From Paeniroseomonas aquatica (lineage in GTDB: Bacteria; Pseudomonadota; Alphaproteobacteria; Acetobacterales; Acetobacteraceae): DNA of 64,000 nucleotides. The position numbers and the translations under genes are program-made. Below the pieces are notes generated by a model. The model was not told the DNA's origin and searched no databases. It saw only the letters and a list, made by a program, of their open reading frames with translations. The stretch spans positions 62,001 to 126,000 of the forward strand of contig NZ_JAUFPN010000147.1 of assembly GCF_030409335.1 (NCBI RefSeq), written 5' to 3'. Position 1 is the first letter of the stretch. Every line of letters starts with the position of its first letter. Positions 53,996 to 61,838 of this stretch are shown here, piece by piece.

Positions 53996-55827
53996 CGCAT
54001 CTCCTCGACGGGCGTGACCCCCATGACCTGGAGGCCCGATCTGATCACCGTCGCCGTCGCGGCAACCAACGCGAGCCTGGCCCGCGTCGCCTCCGGCTCA
54101 TCCCCCCGGATGAAGCGGAGGGTCGAATCCTCTCGTCCCCTGTTCCAGAGTACATGAAAATCGCCGGCCAAGTCATGGAGAAAGAAGGCGATTCGGTGCG
54201 GTTCGCGGGCCAGGGCGGCGGCTTCCACGGTGCGCGGCCAGGCCGCCAGCCGGCGGATCAATGCCAATTCGGCGGGATCGGTCAGCGACTCGAGCGGCGC
54301 CGCCGCGAGGTCGCCCAGGCCGCCCGGCGCCTCGTCGCCGCTGCGCAGCACGGAGCGGCAGCGGGCATGAGCGTATTGCACGTAGAAGACCGGATTCTCG
54401 CGCGACTGCTCGACCACCTTGTCGAGGTCGAACTCCATCTGTGCATCCGCCTTGCGGGTCAGCATGGTGAAGCGCACCGCGTCGCGCCCGACCTCCTCGA
54501 TCAGGTCGGCCAGAGTCACGTAGGTGCCGGCGCGCTTGCTCATCCGCACCGGCTCGCCGTTCTTCACCACCTTGACGATCTGGGTCAGCACCACGTCGAG
54601 CGGCACCGGATGCCCGTCCGACAGCGCCTTCACCGCCGCCACCATGCGCCGGACGTAGCCGCCGTGGTCGGCGCCCCAGACCTGCACCAGCTCGGCGAAG
54701 CCGCGCGCCAGCTTGTCGGCGTGGTTGCCGATGTCGTTGGCGAAATAGGTGTTGCTGCCGTCGGACTTCCGCAGCGGCCGGTCGACATCGTCGCCGAATT
54801 TTGTGGAGGCGAACAGCGTCTGCGGCCGCGGCTCCCAGTCCTCGGGCAGCTTGCCCTTGGGCGGCTCGAGCACGCCCTCGTAGACCAGGCCCTTGGCGGC
54901 GAGGTCGGCGATCGCCCGGTCGGCGACCCCGGCGCGGACCAGCGCCGCCTCGCTGATGAAGACATCCTGCCGCACGCCGAGCGCGGCGAGGTCCTGGCGG
55001 ATCTCGGCCATCATGGCATCGACCGTGAAGGCGCGGATCAGCTCCAGCACCTCGGCCGAAGGCGGCCCCGCCGCCGGCACCAGCCCGGTGCCATGCGCGG
55101 TGAACAGCGCCTGCCCCACCGGCACCAGGTAGTCGCCGCCGTATTGCAGGGCGATGCCGAAGGCCTGCTCGAACGCCTCCCGGCCCTGGGCCGAGGCGGC
55201 GAATCCGGCCAGCGCCGGGTTGCCGGCCGCCAGCACCTGCCCCTCCGGCGTCGCCACCAGCACCTGCAGGTAGCGCCAGTAGGCGGCTAGCGCCAGCGCC
55301 TGCACCTGCGCCCCGGCGTCGTTGATGTAGTATTCCTTTGTCACGTCCCAGCCGGCCTTGCCCAGTAGGTTGGCCAGCGCATCGCCGACCACCGCGCCGC
55401 GGCAATGCCCGACATGCATCGGCCCGGTCGGATTGGCCGAGACGTACTCGACGTTCACGCGGCGGCCGCCGCCGATGCCGCTGTCGCCGTAGCCCTCCCC
55501 GGCCGCCAGGATCGCCGGCAATTGGGCGCGGAGGAAATCCTCCCGCAGGCGCAGGTTGACGAAGCCCGGCCCGGCCGGGGCGGCGCTCTCGACCTCGGGC
55601 AGCGCCGCCAGCCGCCCGGCCAGGGCCTGGGCCAGCGCTGCGGGAGGCTGCCGCGCCGCCTTGCCGACGACCAGCGCCGCATTGGTCGCCATGTCGCCAT
55701 GCGCGGCATCGCGCGGCGGCTCCATCTGGACCCTGGCGAAGGCCTCGGCCGGCAGGTCCGGCAGCAGGGCCTCGAGGGCGGCGACGGTACGGGCGCGGAG
55801 GGCGGCGAAGATATCGGTGCTGGTCAT
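53992..55827 (-). CDS. argS: Arginyl-tRNA synthetase
   Basis: A 611-residue class I synthetase. The HIGH-like motif is N-P-T-G-P-M-H-V-G-H (ANPTGPMHVGHCRGAVVGD), and the KMSK site is VRMSKRAGTYVTLADLI. The N-terminal Add1 domain (FAALRARTVAALEALL) and the C-terminal anticodon-binding helical domain (about 480-611) are present. The start MTSTDIF at 55827 is chosen because the longer frame lacks similarity. It charges tRNA-Arg. Confidence 0.96.
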   Translation of the reverse strand: MTSTDIFAALRARTVAALEALLPDLPAEAFARVQMEPPRDAAHGDMATNAALVVGKAARQPPAALAQALAGRLAALPEVESAAPAGPGFVNLRLREDFLRAQLPAILAAGEGYGDSGIGGGRRVNVEYVSANPTGPMHVGHCRGAVVGDALANLLGKAGWDVTKEYYINDAGAQVQALALAAYWRYLQVLVATPEGQVLAAGNPALAGFAASAQGREAFEQAFGIALQYGGDYLVPVGQALFTAHGTGLVPAAGPPSAEVLELIRAFTVDAMMAEIRQDLAALGVRQDVFISEAALVRAGVADRAIADLAAKGLVYEGVLEPPKGKLPEDWEPRPQTLFASTKFGDDVDRPLRKSDGSNTYFANDIGNHADKLARGFAELVQVWGADHGGYVRRMVAAVKALSDGHPVPLDVVLTQIVKVVKNGEPVRMSKRAGTYVTLADLIEEVGRDAVRFTMLTRKADAQMEFDLDKVVEQSRENPVFYVQYAHARCRSVLRSGDEAPGGLGDLAAAPLESLTDPAELALIRRLAAWPRTVEAAALAREPHRIAFFLHDLAGDFHVLWNRGREDSTLRFIRGDEPEATRARLALVAATATVIRSGLQVMGVTPVEEMR

Positions 55828-55897
55828 CGTGGGCCGGGTGTAGCGCGGGCCGCCGCCCGCCGCCATGCCGGGGTTGATTCGGGCTTGGCCCCGGCCG

Positions 55898-57055
55898 CTA
55901 GCCCGGGATGTTCGGGTCGGTCAGCCGCCGGTGCTCCTCGAGTGCGTAGCGGTCGGTCATGCCGGCGATGTAGTCGCAGACCACCCGGGCGCAGCTCGCG
56001 CTCCCCGGCTCCCCGGCCTTGGCCCGCCAGTCGTCGGGCAGCATCTGCGGCCCCCCGTGCAGCAGCTGGAACAGCAGCTGGCTCACCCGCTTCGACTTCT
56101 GCATCGCCCGGTTCACCCGCCAGTGCCGGTACATCCGGCTGAACAGGAACTCGCGGATCTCCTGGTTGGCCTCCGCCATGCCGCGGGAGAAGCCGACCAC
56201 CGGCTCGCCGGCGGCGCGGATGTCGTCGGCGCTGCGCGGCGCCAGCCGGGCGATCCGCCGCCCCGCCTCCTCGACCACGTCCTGCACCATGCGGTTGATC
56301 ACCCGCCGCACCGTCTCGGTCACCATCCGGTCGCGGGCGATGTTCGGATGGGTGGTCCGCACGTCCTGGAAGGCCTCGCCCACCAGCGGCAGCGAGGCCG
56401 CCTCCTCCAAGGTGAAGATCCGGGCGCGGATGCCGTCGTCGAGGTCGTGGTTGTTGTAGGCGATGTCATCGGCCAGCGCCGCCACCTGGGCCTCGGCCGA
56501 GGCATGGGTGGTGAGCTCCAGCGGGTGCAGCCGGTCGTACTCGGCCATGTAGGCGGTCGGGCGGCGCAGCGGGCCGTTGTGCTTGGCCAGGCCCTCCAGC
56601 GTCTCCCAGGTCAGGTTGAGGCCGTCGAAGGCGGCGTAGCGCCCCTCCAGGCTGGTCACCACCTTCAGCGACTGGGCATTGTGGTCGAAGCCGCCGTAGG
56701 GGCGCATCTGGGCATCCAGCGCCTCCTCCCCGGCATGGCCGAAGGGCGGGTGGCCGAGGTCGTGCGCCAGGGCCAGCGCCTCGGCCAGGTCCTCGTCCAG
56801 CCGCAGCCGGCGGGCGATGGCCCGGGCGATCTGCGCCACCTCGATGCTATGGGTCAGCCGGGTGCGGAAGTAGTCGCCCTCATGGAAGATGAAGACCTGG
56901 GTCTTGTACTGCAGCCGGCGGAAGGCCCCGGTATGGATGATCCGGTCGCGGTCGCGCTGCCAGGGCGAGCGCGCATCGCCCCCCGGCTCCGGGTGCAGCC
57001 GGCCGCGGGAGGTTGCGGGATGCACGGCCCAGGGTGCCAGCGGTTCCATCGCCAT
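55898..57055 (-). CDS. dgt: dGTP triphosphohydrolase-like protein
   Basis: A 385-residue HD-domain dNTP triphosphohydrolase that splits dGTP to deoxyguanosine and triphosphate. The metal-binding HD residues are in FRTRLTHSIEVAQIARAIARRL and ALAHDLGHPPFGHAGEEAL. DRDRIIHTGAFRRLQYKTQVF near the start is the family motif. It opens the minus-strand housekeeping run and diverges from erpA across 163 bp, which contains no other gene. Confidence 0.93.
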   Translation of the reverse strand: MAMEPLAPWAVHPATSRGRLHPEPGGDARSPWQRDRDRIIHTGAFRRLQYKTQVFIFHEGDYFRTRLTHSIEVAQIARAIARRLRLDEDLAEALALAHDLGHPPFGHAGEEALDAQMRPYGGFDHNAQSLKVVTSLEGRYAAFDGLNLTWETLEGLAKHNGPLRRPTAYMAEYDRLHPLELTTHASAEAQVAALADDIAYNNHDLDDGIRARIFTLEEAASLPLVGEAFQDVRTTHPNIARDRMVTETVRRVINRMVQDVVEEAGRRIARLAPRSADDIRAAGEPVVGFSRGMAEANQEIREFLFSRMYRHWRVNRAMQKSKRVSQLLFQLLHGGPQMLPDDWRAKAGEPGSASCARVVCDYIAGMTDRYALEEHRRLTDPNIPG

Positions 57056-57218
57056 GCGCCCCTAGCAGCCCGGTCCAGCGCCGGGGCCGGCATCGCCCGA
57101 TTGGAAATCCGCCATGTCGTCCCCTATGTTAGCGGCAACAGACTTGGGTGGCCGCCCGCAGTCGGACAACTTAGCCTCGACACCCTGCCCGCGGCCACCG
57201 CCCAGGAGAATGCGCCCG

Positions 57219-57569
57219 ATGCCGGACGGCACCAACCTTCCCCGCTTCCACGTCACGCCCCGCGCCGCCGCGCAGGTGGCCGAGATCGCCAAGCGCGAGG
57301 GCAAGCCCGGCGCCGGGCTGCGTGTCTCGGTGAGCGCCGGCGGCTGTTCCGGCTTCCAGTATAATTTCGACCTCGAGGACAAGGCCGGCGCGGACGACCT
57401 GGTGATCGAGACCGGCGCCGCGCCGGTCTTCATCGATGCCACGTCGCTCGACCTGCTGGCCGGCTCCGAGCTCGACTGGAACGAGGCGCTGATCGGCGCC
57501 CATTTCGCCGTCCGCAACCCCCAGGCGGTCTCCGGCTGCGGCTGCGGCGTCAGCTTCGCGGTCGCCTGA
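57219..57569 (+). CDS. erpA: Iron-sulfur cluster insertion protein (A-type carrier)
   Basis: A 116-residue HesB/IscA-family protein. The three cluster-binding cysteines are in SAGGCSGFQYNFDL and SGCGCGVSFAV. It passes [Fe-S] clusters to client enzymes. Position next to dgt in divergent orientation is the usual alphaproteobacterial arrangement for ErpA. The start MPDGTN at 57219 sits 10 nt after AGGAG; an in-frame ATG at 57210 is too close to it. Confidence 0.9.
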   Translation: MPDGTNLPRFHVTPRAAAQVAEIAKREGKPGAGLRVSVSAGGCSGFQYNFDLEDKAGADDLVIETGAAPVFIDATSLDLLAGSELDWNEALIGAHFAVRNPQAVSGCGCGVSFAVA

Positions 57570-57608
57570 CCCCTTACGTCGGGCGGCCGGCCGGGCGATG
57601 CTGGCGGC

Positions 57609-58379
57609 ATGATCCGCCTCGCCAGCTTCAACGTGAACTCCATCCGCCGCCGGGTGCCGCACCTGCGGCGCTTCCTCGACCGGCATGCCCCGGACGTGGT
57701 CTTCCTCCAGGAACTCAAGTGCCAGACGGCCGAGTTTCCGGCGCTGGAGCTGGCCGACAGCGGCTACCGCCTCCATGCCGTGGGCCAGACCGGCGGCCGC
57801 AACGGTGTCGCCGTGCTCGGCCGCATCCCCTTCGAGGTGACCGCCGAGACCCTCCCCGGCGAGGATGAGGATGGCCACGCCCGCTTCGTCTCGGTCGCGG
57901 CCGAGGGCATGGAGGTGGCCGGCATCTACCTGCCGAACGGCAATTCCGGCGGCGAGGCCGGCTATGCCTACAAGCTGCGCTGGATGGAGCGCCTCGGCGG
58001 CTGGATCAGCGAGCGGCTGGACCGCTTCACCCCGGTCGCGGTCCTCGGCGACTTCAACGTCTGCCCGACCGATGCCGACCTCGCCCCCGGCAGCCTGCCG
58101 CCGACCGATGCCCTGGTCCGGCCGGAGACCCGCGCCCGGTTCCGCGCCCTGACCAACCTCGGCATGACGGATGCGCTGCGCGCCCTGCACCCGCAGGATG
58201 CGCCGTACACCTATTGGGACTACGGCCCGGCCTTCAACATGAACCGCGGCCTCCGCATCGACCATGCGCTGCTCAGCCCCGAGCTGGCCGAGCGGCTGGT
58301 CAGCTGCGGCGTCGATACCGTCGCCCGCTCGGAAGAGGCCCCGAGCGACCATGCCCCGGTCTGGTGCGAGCTGCGCTGA
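57609..58379 (+). CDS. xthA: Exodeoxyribonuclease III
   Basis: A 256-residue AP endonuclease/3' exonuclease of the EEP superfamily. MIRLASFNVNSIRRRVPHLRRF, FLQELKC (Glu), GIYLPNGN, LGDFNVCPTDAD and SDHAPVW (Asp-His) make up the complete active site. It repairs abasic sites and 3' blocks. It follows erpA by 39 nt on the same strand and converges on the small envelope genes. Confidence 0.95.
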   Translation: MIRLASFNVNSIRRRVPHLRRFLDRHAPDVVFLQELKCQTAEFPALELADSGYRLHAVGQTGGRNGVAVLGRIPFEVTAETLPGEDEDGHARFVSVAAEGMEVAGIYLPNGNSGGEAGYAYKLRWMERLGGWISERLDRFTPVAVLGDFNVCPTDADLAPGSLPPTDALVRPETRARFRALTNLGMTDALRALHPQDAPYTYWDYGPAFNMNRGLRIDHALLSPELAERLVSCGVDTVARSEEAPSDHAPVWCELR

Positions 58380-58394
58380 CCCGCCGCACCCGGC

Positions 58395-58691
58395 TCAGCG
58401 CCAGCCGCCGGGGATCCAGACCGGCCCGCGGCGGCGTTCCTCCCAATGGCCATGCACCCAGCCGCCACGCCGGATCCGCACCCATTGGCCGGGCACCCAG
58501 ACATAGTCCCGGCGGGCGCGGACCCAGTGGCCGGGCTGCCACACCAGCCGCGGCCCCGGCGGCCGGCCGGGGGGCGGCTCGAGCCGCAGGGGTGGTGGCG
58601 GCGGCGGCCGGCCGTAGGCGGGTTGGGCGCTGGCCGGCCGGGCCAGAAGCCCGGCGAGCAGCCCGGCGGCGAACCGCCGGCGGCCTACCAC
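58395..58691 (-). CDS. Small exported WxxGxW-repeat protein
   Basis: A 98-residue protein from a GTG at 58691, which overlaps the stop of the upstream lipoprotein gene. A signal peptide (VVGRRRFAAGLLAGLLARPASA) is followed by a Pro-rich linker and about four W-x-P-G-x-W or W-x-x-G-H-W repeats (WQPGHW, WVPGQW, WVHGHW, WIPGGW). The YXWXPGX/WXXGXW family is common as small periplasmic proteins in proteobacteria; function is unknown. An alternative start upstream in the same frame would lack a signal. Confidence 0.8.
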   Translation of the reverse strand: MVGRRRFAAGLLAGLLARPASAQPAYGRPPPPPPLRLEPPPGRPPGPRLVWQPGHWVRARRDYVWVPGQWVRIRRGGWVHGHWEERRRGPVWIPGGWR

Positions 58692-58861
58692 CGGCGATAG
58701 CCGTACCCGTAGCCATAGGGCCGGGCGTAGTACGGCCGGGCATAGACCACCGGCGGCGGCGGCGCATAGGCCCGGCCGTAGTAGCCGGGCGCCGGCGCGA
58801 CCACGCATCCGGAGAGCAGGGCCAGCGCCGGCAGCAGCAGCAGGGGCAGGAGGCGTTTCAT
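58685..58861 (-). CDS. Small tyrosine-rich lipoprotein
   Basis: A 58-residue lipoprotein: MKRLLPLLLLPALALLSGC gives a signal peptide with lipobox L-L-S-G-C (Cys19). The mature part is short and consists of Tyr, Pro, Ala, Arg and Gly (YARPYYARPYGYGYGYRRW). Aromatic, basic tails of this sort may interact with the cell wall. It overlaps the downstream WxxGxW gene by seven bases. The 105-bp gap to ilvD holds no other gene. Confidence 0.7.
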   Translation of the reverse strand: MKRLLPLLLLPALALLSGCVVAPAPGYYGRAYAPPPPVVYARPYYARPYGYGYGYRRW

Positions 58862-58974
58862 GGGACACTCACTCCTCGTGACAGACCTGCACTCCAACGC
58901 CGATCTGTGACGAAAAGCAGGCGGCGGCGATGAAACTCCCGCCATGCGCCCACGGCGCAGGGCGGGATCACGCT

Positions 58975-60693
58975 TTATTGGTCGGCGTAACAATGCGTCT
59001 CGGCCGCGCCGCCCGGATGGGTCACCGCGCCGCGATGCGCCGGACCGACCAGCTGGGCGTATTTCCACAGCGCCCCGGCGTTGTAGTCGGTCCGCCGCGG
59101 GGTCCAGGCCGCCTTGCGCTTCGCCAGCTCGGACTCGTCGACCAGCATGTCGATGGTGCCCTGGGCGGCATCGATCACGATCCGGTCGCCGTTGCGCAGC
59201 AGGGCGATCGGCCCGCCGACCGCGGCTTCCGGCCCGACGTGGCCGATGCAGAAGCCGCGCGTCGCGCCCGAGAAGCGCCCGTCGGTGATGAGCGCGACCG
59301 ATTCGCCCATGCCCTGGCCGTAGATGGCGGCGGTGGTCGAGAGCATCTCCCGCATCCCCGGCCCGCCCTTCGGACCCTCGTAGCGGATGACGATGATATC
59401 GCCGGCCTTGTAGGCGCGCTGGTCGACGGCGTGGAAGGCCTCCTCCTCGCTGTCGAAGCAGAGCGCACTGCCCTCGAAGCGCAGGGTCTTCATCCCCGCG
59501 ACCTTCACGATGGCGCCGTCGGGCGCCAGGTTGCCCTTGAGCCCGACCACGCCGCCGGTGGGCGAGATCGCCTTGCTGACGGGGTAGATGACATCCTGGT
59601 CGAGCGGGAAGACCACGTCCTTGTGGTTCTCGGCGAGCGTCTTGCCGGTGACGGTCATGCAGTCGCCGTGCAGCAGCCCGGCATCGAGCAGCGCCTTGAT
59701 GATCACCGGGATGCCGCCGACCTTGTAGACGTCGTAGGCGACGTATTTCCCGCCCGGCTTCAGGTCGGCGATATAGGGCGTGCGCCGCATGATCTCGACC
59801 ACGTCGTCCATGGTGAAGTCGATGCCGGCCTCATGCGCGATCGCCGGCAGGTGCAGCCCGGCATTCGTGGAACCACCGGTGGCGCCGACCACGACGGCGG
59901 CATTCTCCAGCGACCTGCGGGTGACGATGTCGCGCGGGCGGAGGTTCAGCCGCAGCAGCTCCATGACAGCCTTGCCGGATTCCGCCGCCCAGCGGTCGCG
60001 CTCCTCGTAGGGCGCGGGGGTGCCGGCCGAGCCCGGCAGCGCCAGGCCGATCGCCTCGCTCACCGTCGCCATGGTATTGGCGGTGAACTGGCCGCCGCAG
60101 GCGCCGGCGCTCGGGCAGGCGACGCATTCCAGCTCGTGCAGCTCCTCGTCCGACATGTTGCCGGCGGCGTGCTGGCCGACCGCCTCGAAGACGTCCACCA
60201 CGGTGACGTCGCGGCCCTTGAACTTGCCCGGCAGGATCGAGCCGCCGTACATGAAGACGCTCGGCACGTTCAGCCGCAGCATGGCCATCATCATCCCCGG
60301 CAGCGACTTGTCGCAGCCGGCCAGCCCCACCAGCGCATCGTAGCAATGCCCGCGCATGGTGAGCTCGACCGTATCGGCGATGGCATCGCGCGAGGCGAGC
60401 GAGGACTTCATCCCCTGGTGGCCCATGGCGAGGCCGTCGGTCACGGTGATGGTCGTGAATTCGCGCGGCGTGCCGCCGCCCTCCTTCACGCCCTTCTTCA
60501 CCGACTGCGCCTGGCGGCTCAGGTCGATGTTGCAGGGCGCCGCCTCGTTCCAGCAGGTGGCGACGCCGACGAAGGGCTGGTCGATCTCGGCCTCGGTCAG
60601 GCCCATGGCATAGTAGTAGCTGCGATGCGGGGCGCGCTCCGGCCCGACGGTGGTGTGGCGGCTGGGAAGCCTGGACTTGTCCCACGCGGTCAT
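58975..60693 (-). CDS. ilvD: Dihydroxy-acid dehydratase
   Basis: A 572-residue enzyme of branched-chain amino-acid synthesis that dehydrates 2,3-dihydroxy-3-methyl acids to 2-keto acids. The iron-sulfur cysteines are in GLAGCDKSLPGMMMA and ACPSAGACGGQFTANTMA, with an early Cys in GVATCWNEAAPCN. DGRFSGATRGFCIGHVGPEA is the C-terminal signature. Length and start (MTAWDKSRLPSRHTTVG) fit the family. It diverges from the third Bug receptor across 158 bp in which no other gene is seen. Confidence 0.96.
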   Translation of the reverse strand: MTAWDKSRLPSRHTTVGPERAPHRSYYYAMGLTEAEIDQPFVGVATCWNEAAPCNIDLSRQAQSVKKGVKEGGGTPREFTTITVTDGLAMGHQGMKSSLASRDAIADTVELTMRGHCYDALVGLAGCDKSLPGMMMAMLRLNVPSVFMYGGSILPGKFKGRDVTVVDVFEAVGQHAAGNMSDEELHELECVACPSAGACGGQFTANTMATVSEAIGLALPGSAGTPAPYEERDRWAAESGKAVMELLRLNLRPRDIVTRRSLENAAVVVGATGGSTNAGLHLPAIAHEAGIDFTMDDVVEIMRRTPYIADLKPGGKYVAYDVYKVGGIPVIIKALLDAGLLHGDCMTVTGKTLAENHKDVVFPLDQDVIYPVSKAISPTGGVVGLKGNLAPDGAIVKVAGMKTLRFEGSALCFDSEEEAFHAVDQRAYKAGDIIVIRYEGPKGGPGMREMLSTTAAIYGQGMGESVALITDGRFSGATRGFCIGHVGPEAAVGGPIALLRNGDRIVIDAAQGTIDMLVDESELAKRKAAWTPRRTDYNAGALWKYAQLVGPAHRGAVTHPGGAAETHCYADQ

Positions 60694-60851
60694 TGCGGTC
60701 CTCCATATCTTGGGGCGATGGCCCTTCCGCAGCTTTAGGCAGTCGGGCGAGGGCTGCCAAGGCTTCCGCCCTTTATGCTGGCCCCGCGGCCCCCGGGCGC
60801 GGCAGACTGCCCGGCAAGACGGCCAGAGAGCCGCATCGAGGGAGACCCAGC

Positions 60852-61838
60852 GTGCTTGATCCCCGCCTCCGCCGCCGTGCCCTGCTGGCCGGCCTCGCCG
60901 CCCCTGCCCTGCTGCCTGCTCTTGCCCGGGCGCAATCCGGCCCCTGGCCGCAGCAGACCTTCCGCTTCATCAATCTCTATGCCCCGGGCGGCGCCAACGA
61001 CATCCTCTGCCGGGTCTTCTGCCAGGCGATGACCACGATCACCGGCCAGCAGTTCATCGTCGAGAACCGCACCGGCGCCGGCGGCACGGTGGGCAGCGAT
61101 GCCATCGCAAAATCCCGGGCAGACGGCTATACCGGCGGCCTTGGCGGCGTCGCCAACCTGGCGATCGCGCCCTCGCTCTTTCCCGGCCTGCCCTACGACC
61201 CGGCCCGGGACTACAGCTTCGTCACCGGGCTCTACCGGCAGCCCAATATCCTCTTCGTCAACAACGACCTGCCGGCCCGCGACGTGCCCGGGTTGATCGC
61301 GCTGCTGAAGGCCAATCCGGGGAAGTACAACTACGCGACCGGCGGGGCCGGCACGACGCCGCATCTCTCGGCCGAGATGTTCAAGATGCGGACCGGCACC
61401 GAGATGCCCTTCGTGCAGTATCGCGGCGGCGCCCCGGCGCTGATCGACCTCATGGCCGGGCAGGTGCAGGTGATGGTCGACAACCTCGCCGGGCCAATCG
61501 GGGCGATCCGCGACGGCAAGGTAAGGGCGATCGCGGTGACCAGCCCGGAGCGCAGCCCGGTGCTGCCCGAGGTTCCGGCGCTGGCCGAGTTCCTGCCCGG
61601 CTTCGACCTTACCAGCTGGAACGGCATGATCGCCCCGGCGGGGCTCGCCCCCGCCCTGGTGCAGCGGATGGCCGAGCTGTCCCACCAGGCGCTGCGCCGG
61701 CCGGAGCTGGTGAAGACCTTCACCGAGAACGGCGCGACCCCCTGGGCGGTGGGGCCCGAGGATTACGCCAGCTACGCCCGGTCGCAGGAGCCGATCATGC
61801 GGCGGCTGGTGCAGGTCAGCGGGGCGACGCCGGGCTAG
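60852..61838 (+). CDS. Bug/TctC-family receptor beside ilvD and valS
   Basis: A 328-residue Bug receptor. The GTG at 60852 is chosen because GGGAGA lies 6-7 nt before it and it leads directly into the signal peptide (LRRRALLAGLAAPALLPALARA). The ligand loops are WPQQTFRFINLYAPGGANDIL and FIVENRTGAGGTVGSDAIAK, but the usual P-x-D-G-Y-T-L-L segment reads RADGYTGGLGGVAN. Its stop codon shares a CTAG with the valS stop. No TctAB partner is in the window. Confidence 0.9.
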   Translation: MLDPRLRRRALLAGLAAPALLPALARAQSGPWPQQTFRFINLYAPGGANDILCRVFCQAMTTITGQQFIVENRTGAGGTVGSDAIAKSRADGYTGGLGGVANLAIAPSLFPGLPYDPARDYSFVTGLYRQPNILFVNNDLPARDVPGLIALLKANPGKYNYATGGAGTTPHLSAEMFKMRTGTEMPFVQYRGGAPALIDLMAGQVQVMVDNLAGPIGAIRDGKVRAIAVTSPERSPVLPEVPALAEFLPGFDLTSWNGMIAPAGLAPALVQRMAELSHQALRRPELVKTFTENGATPWAVGPEDYASYARSQEPIMRRLVQVSGATPG

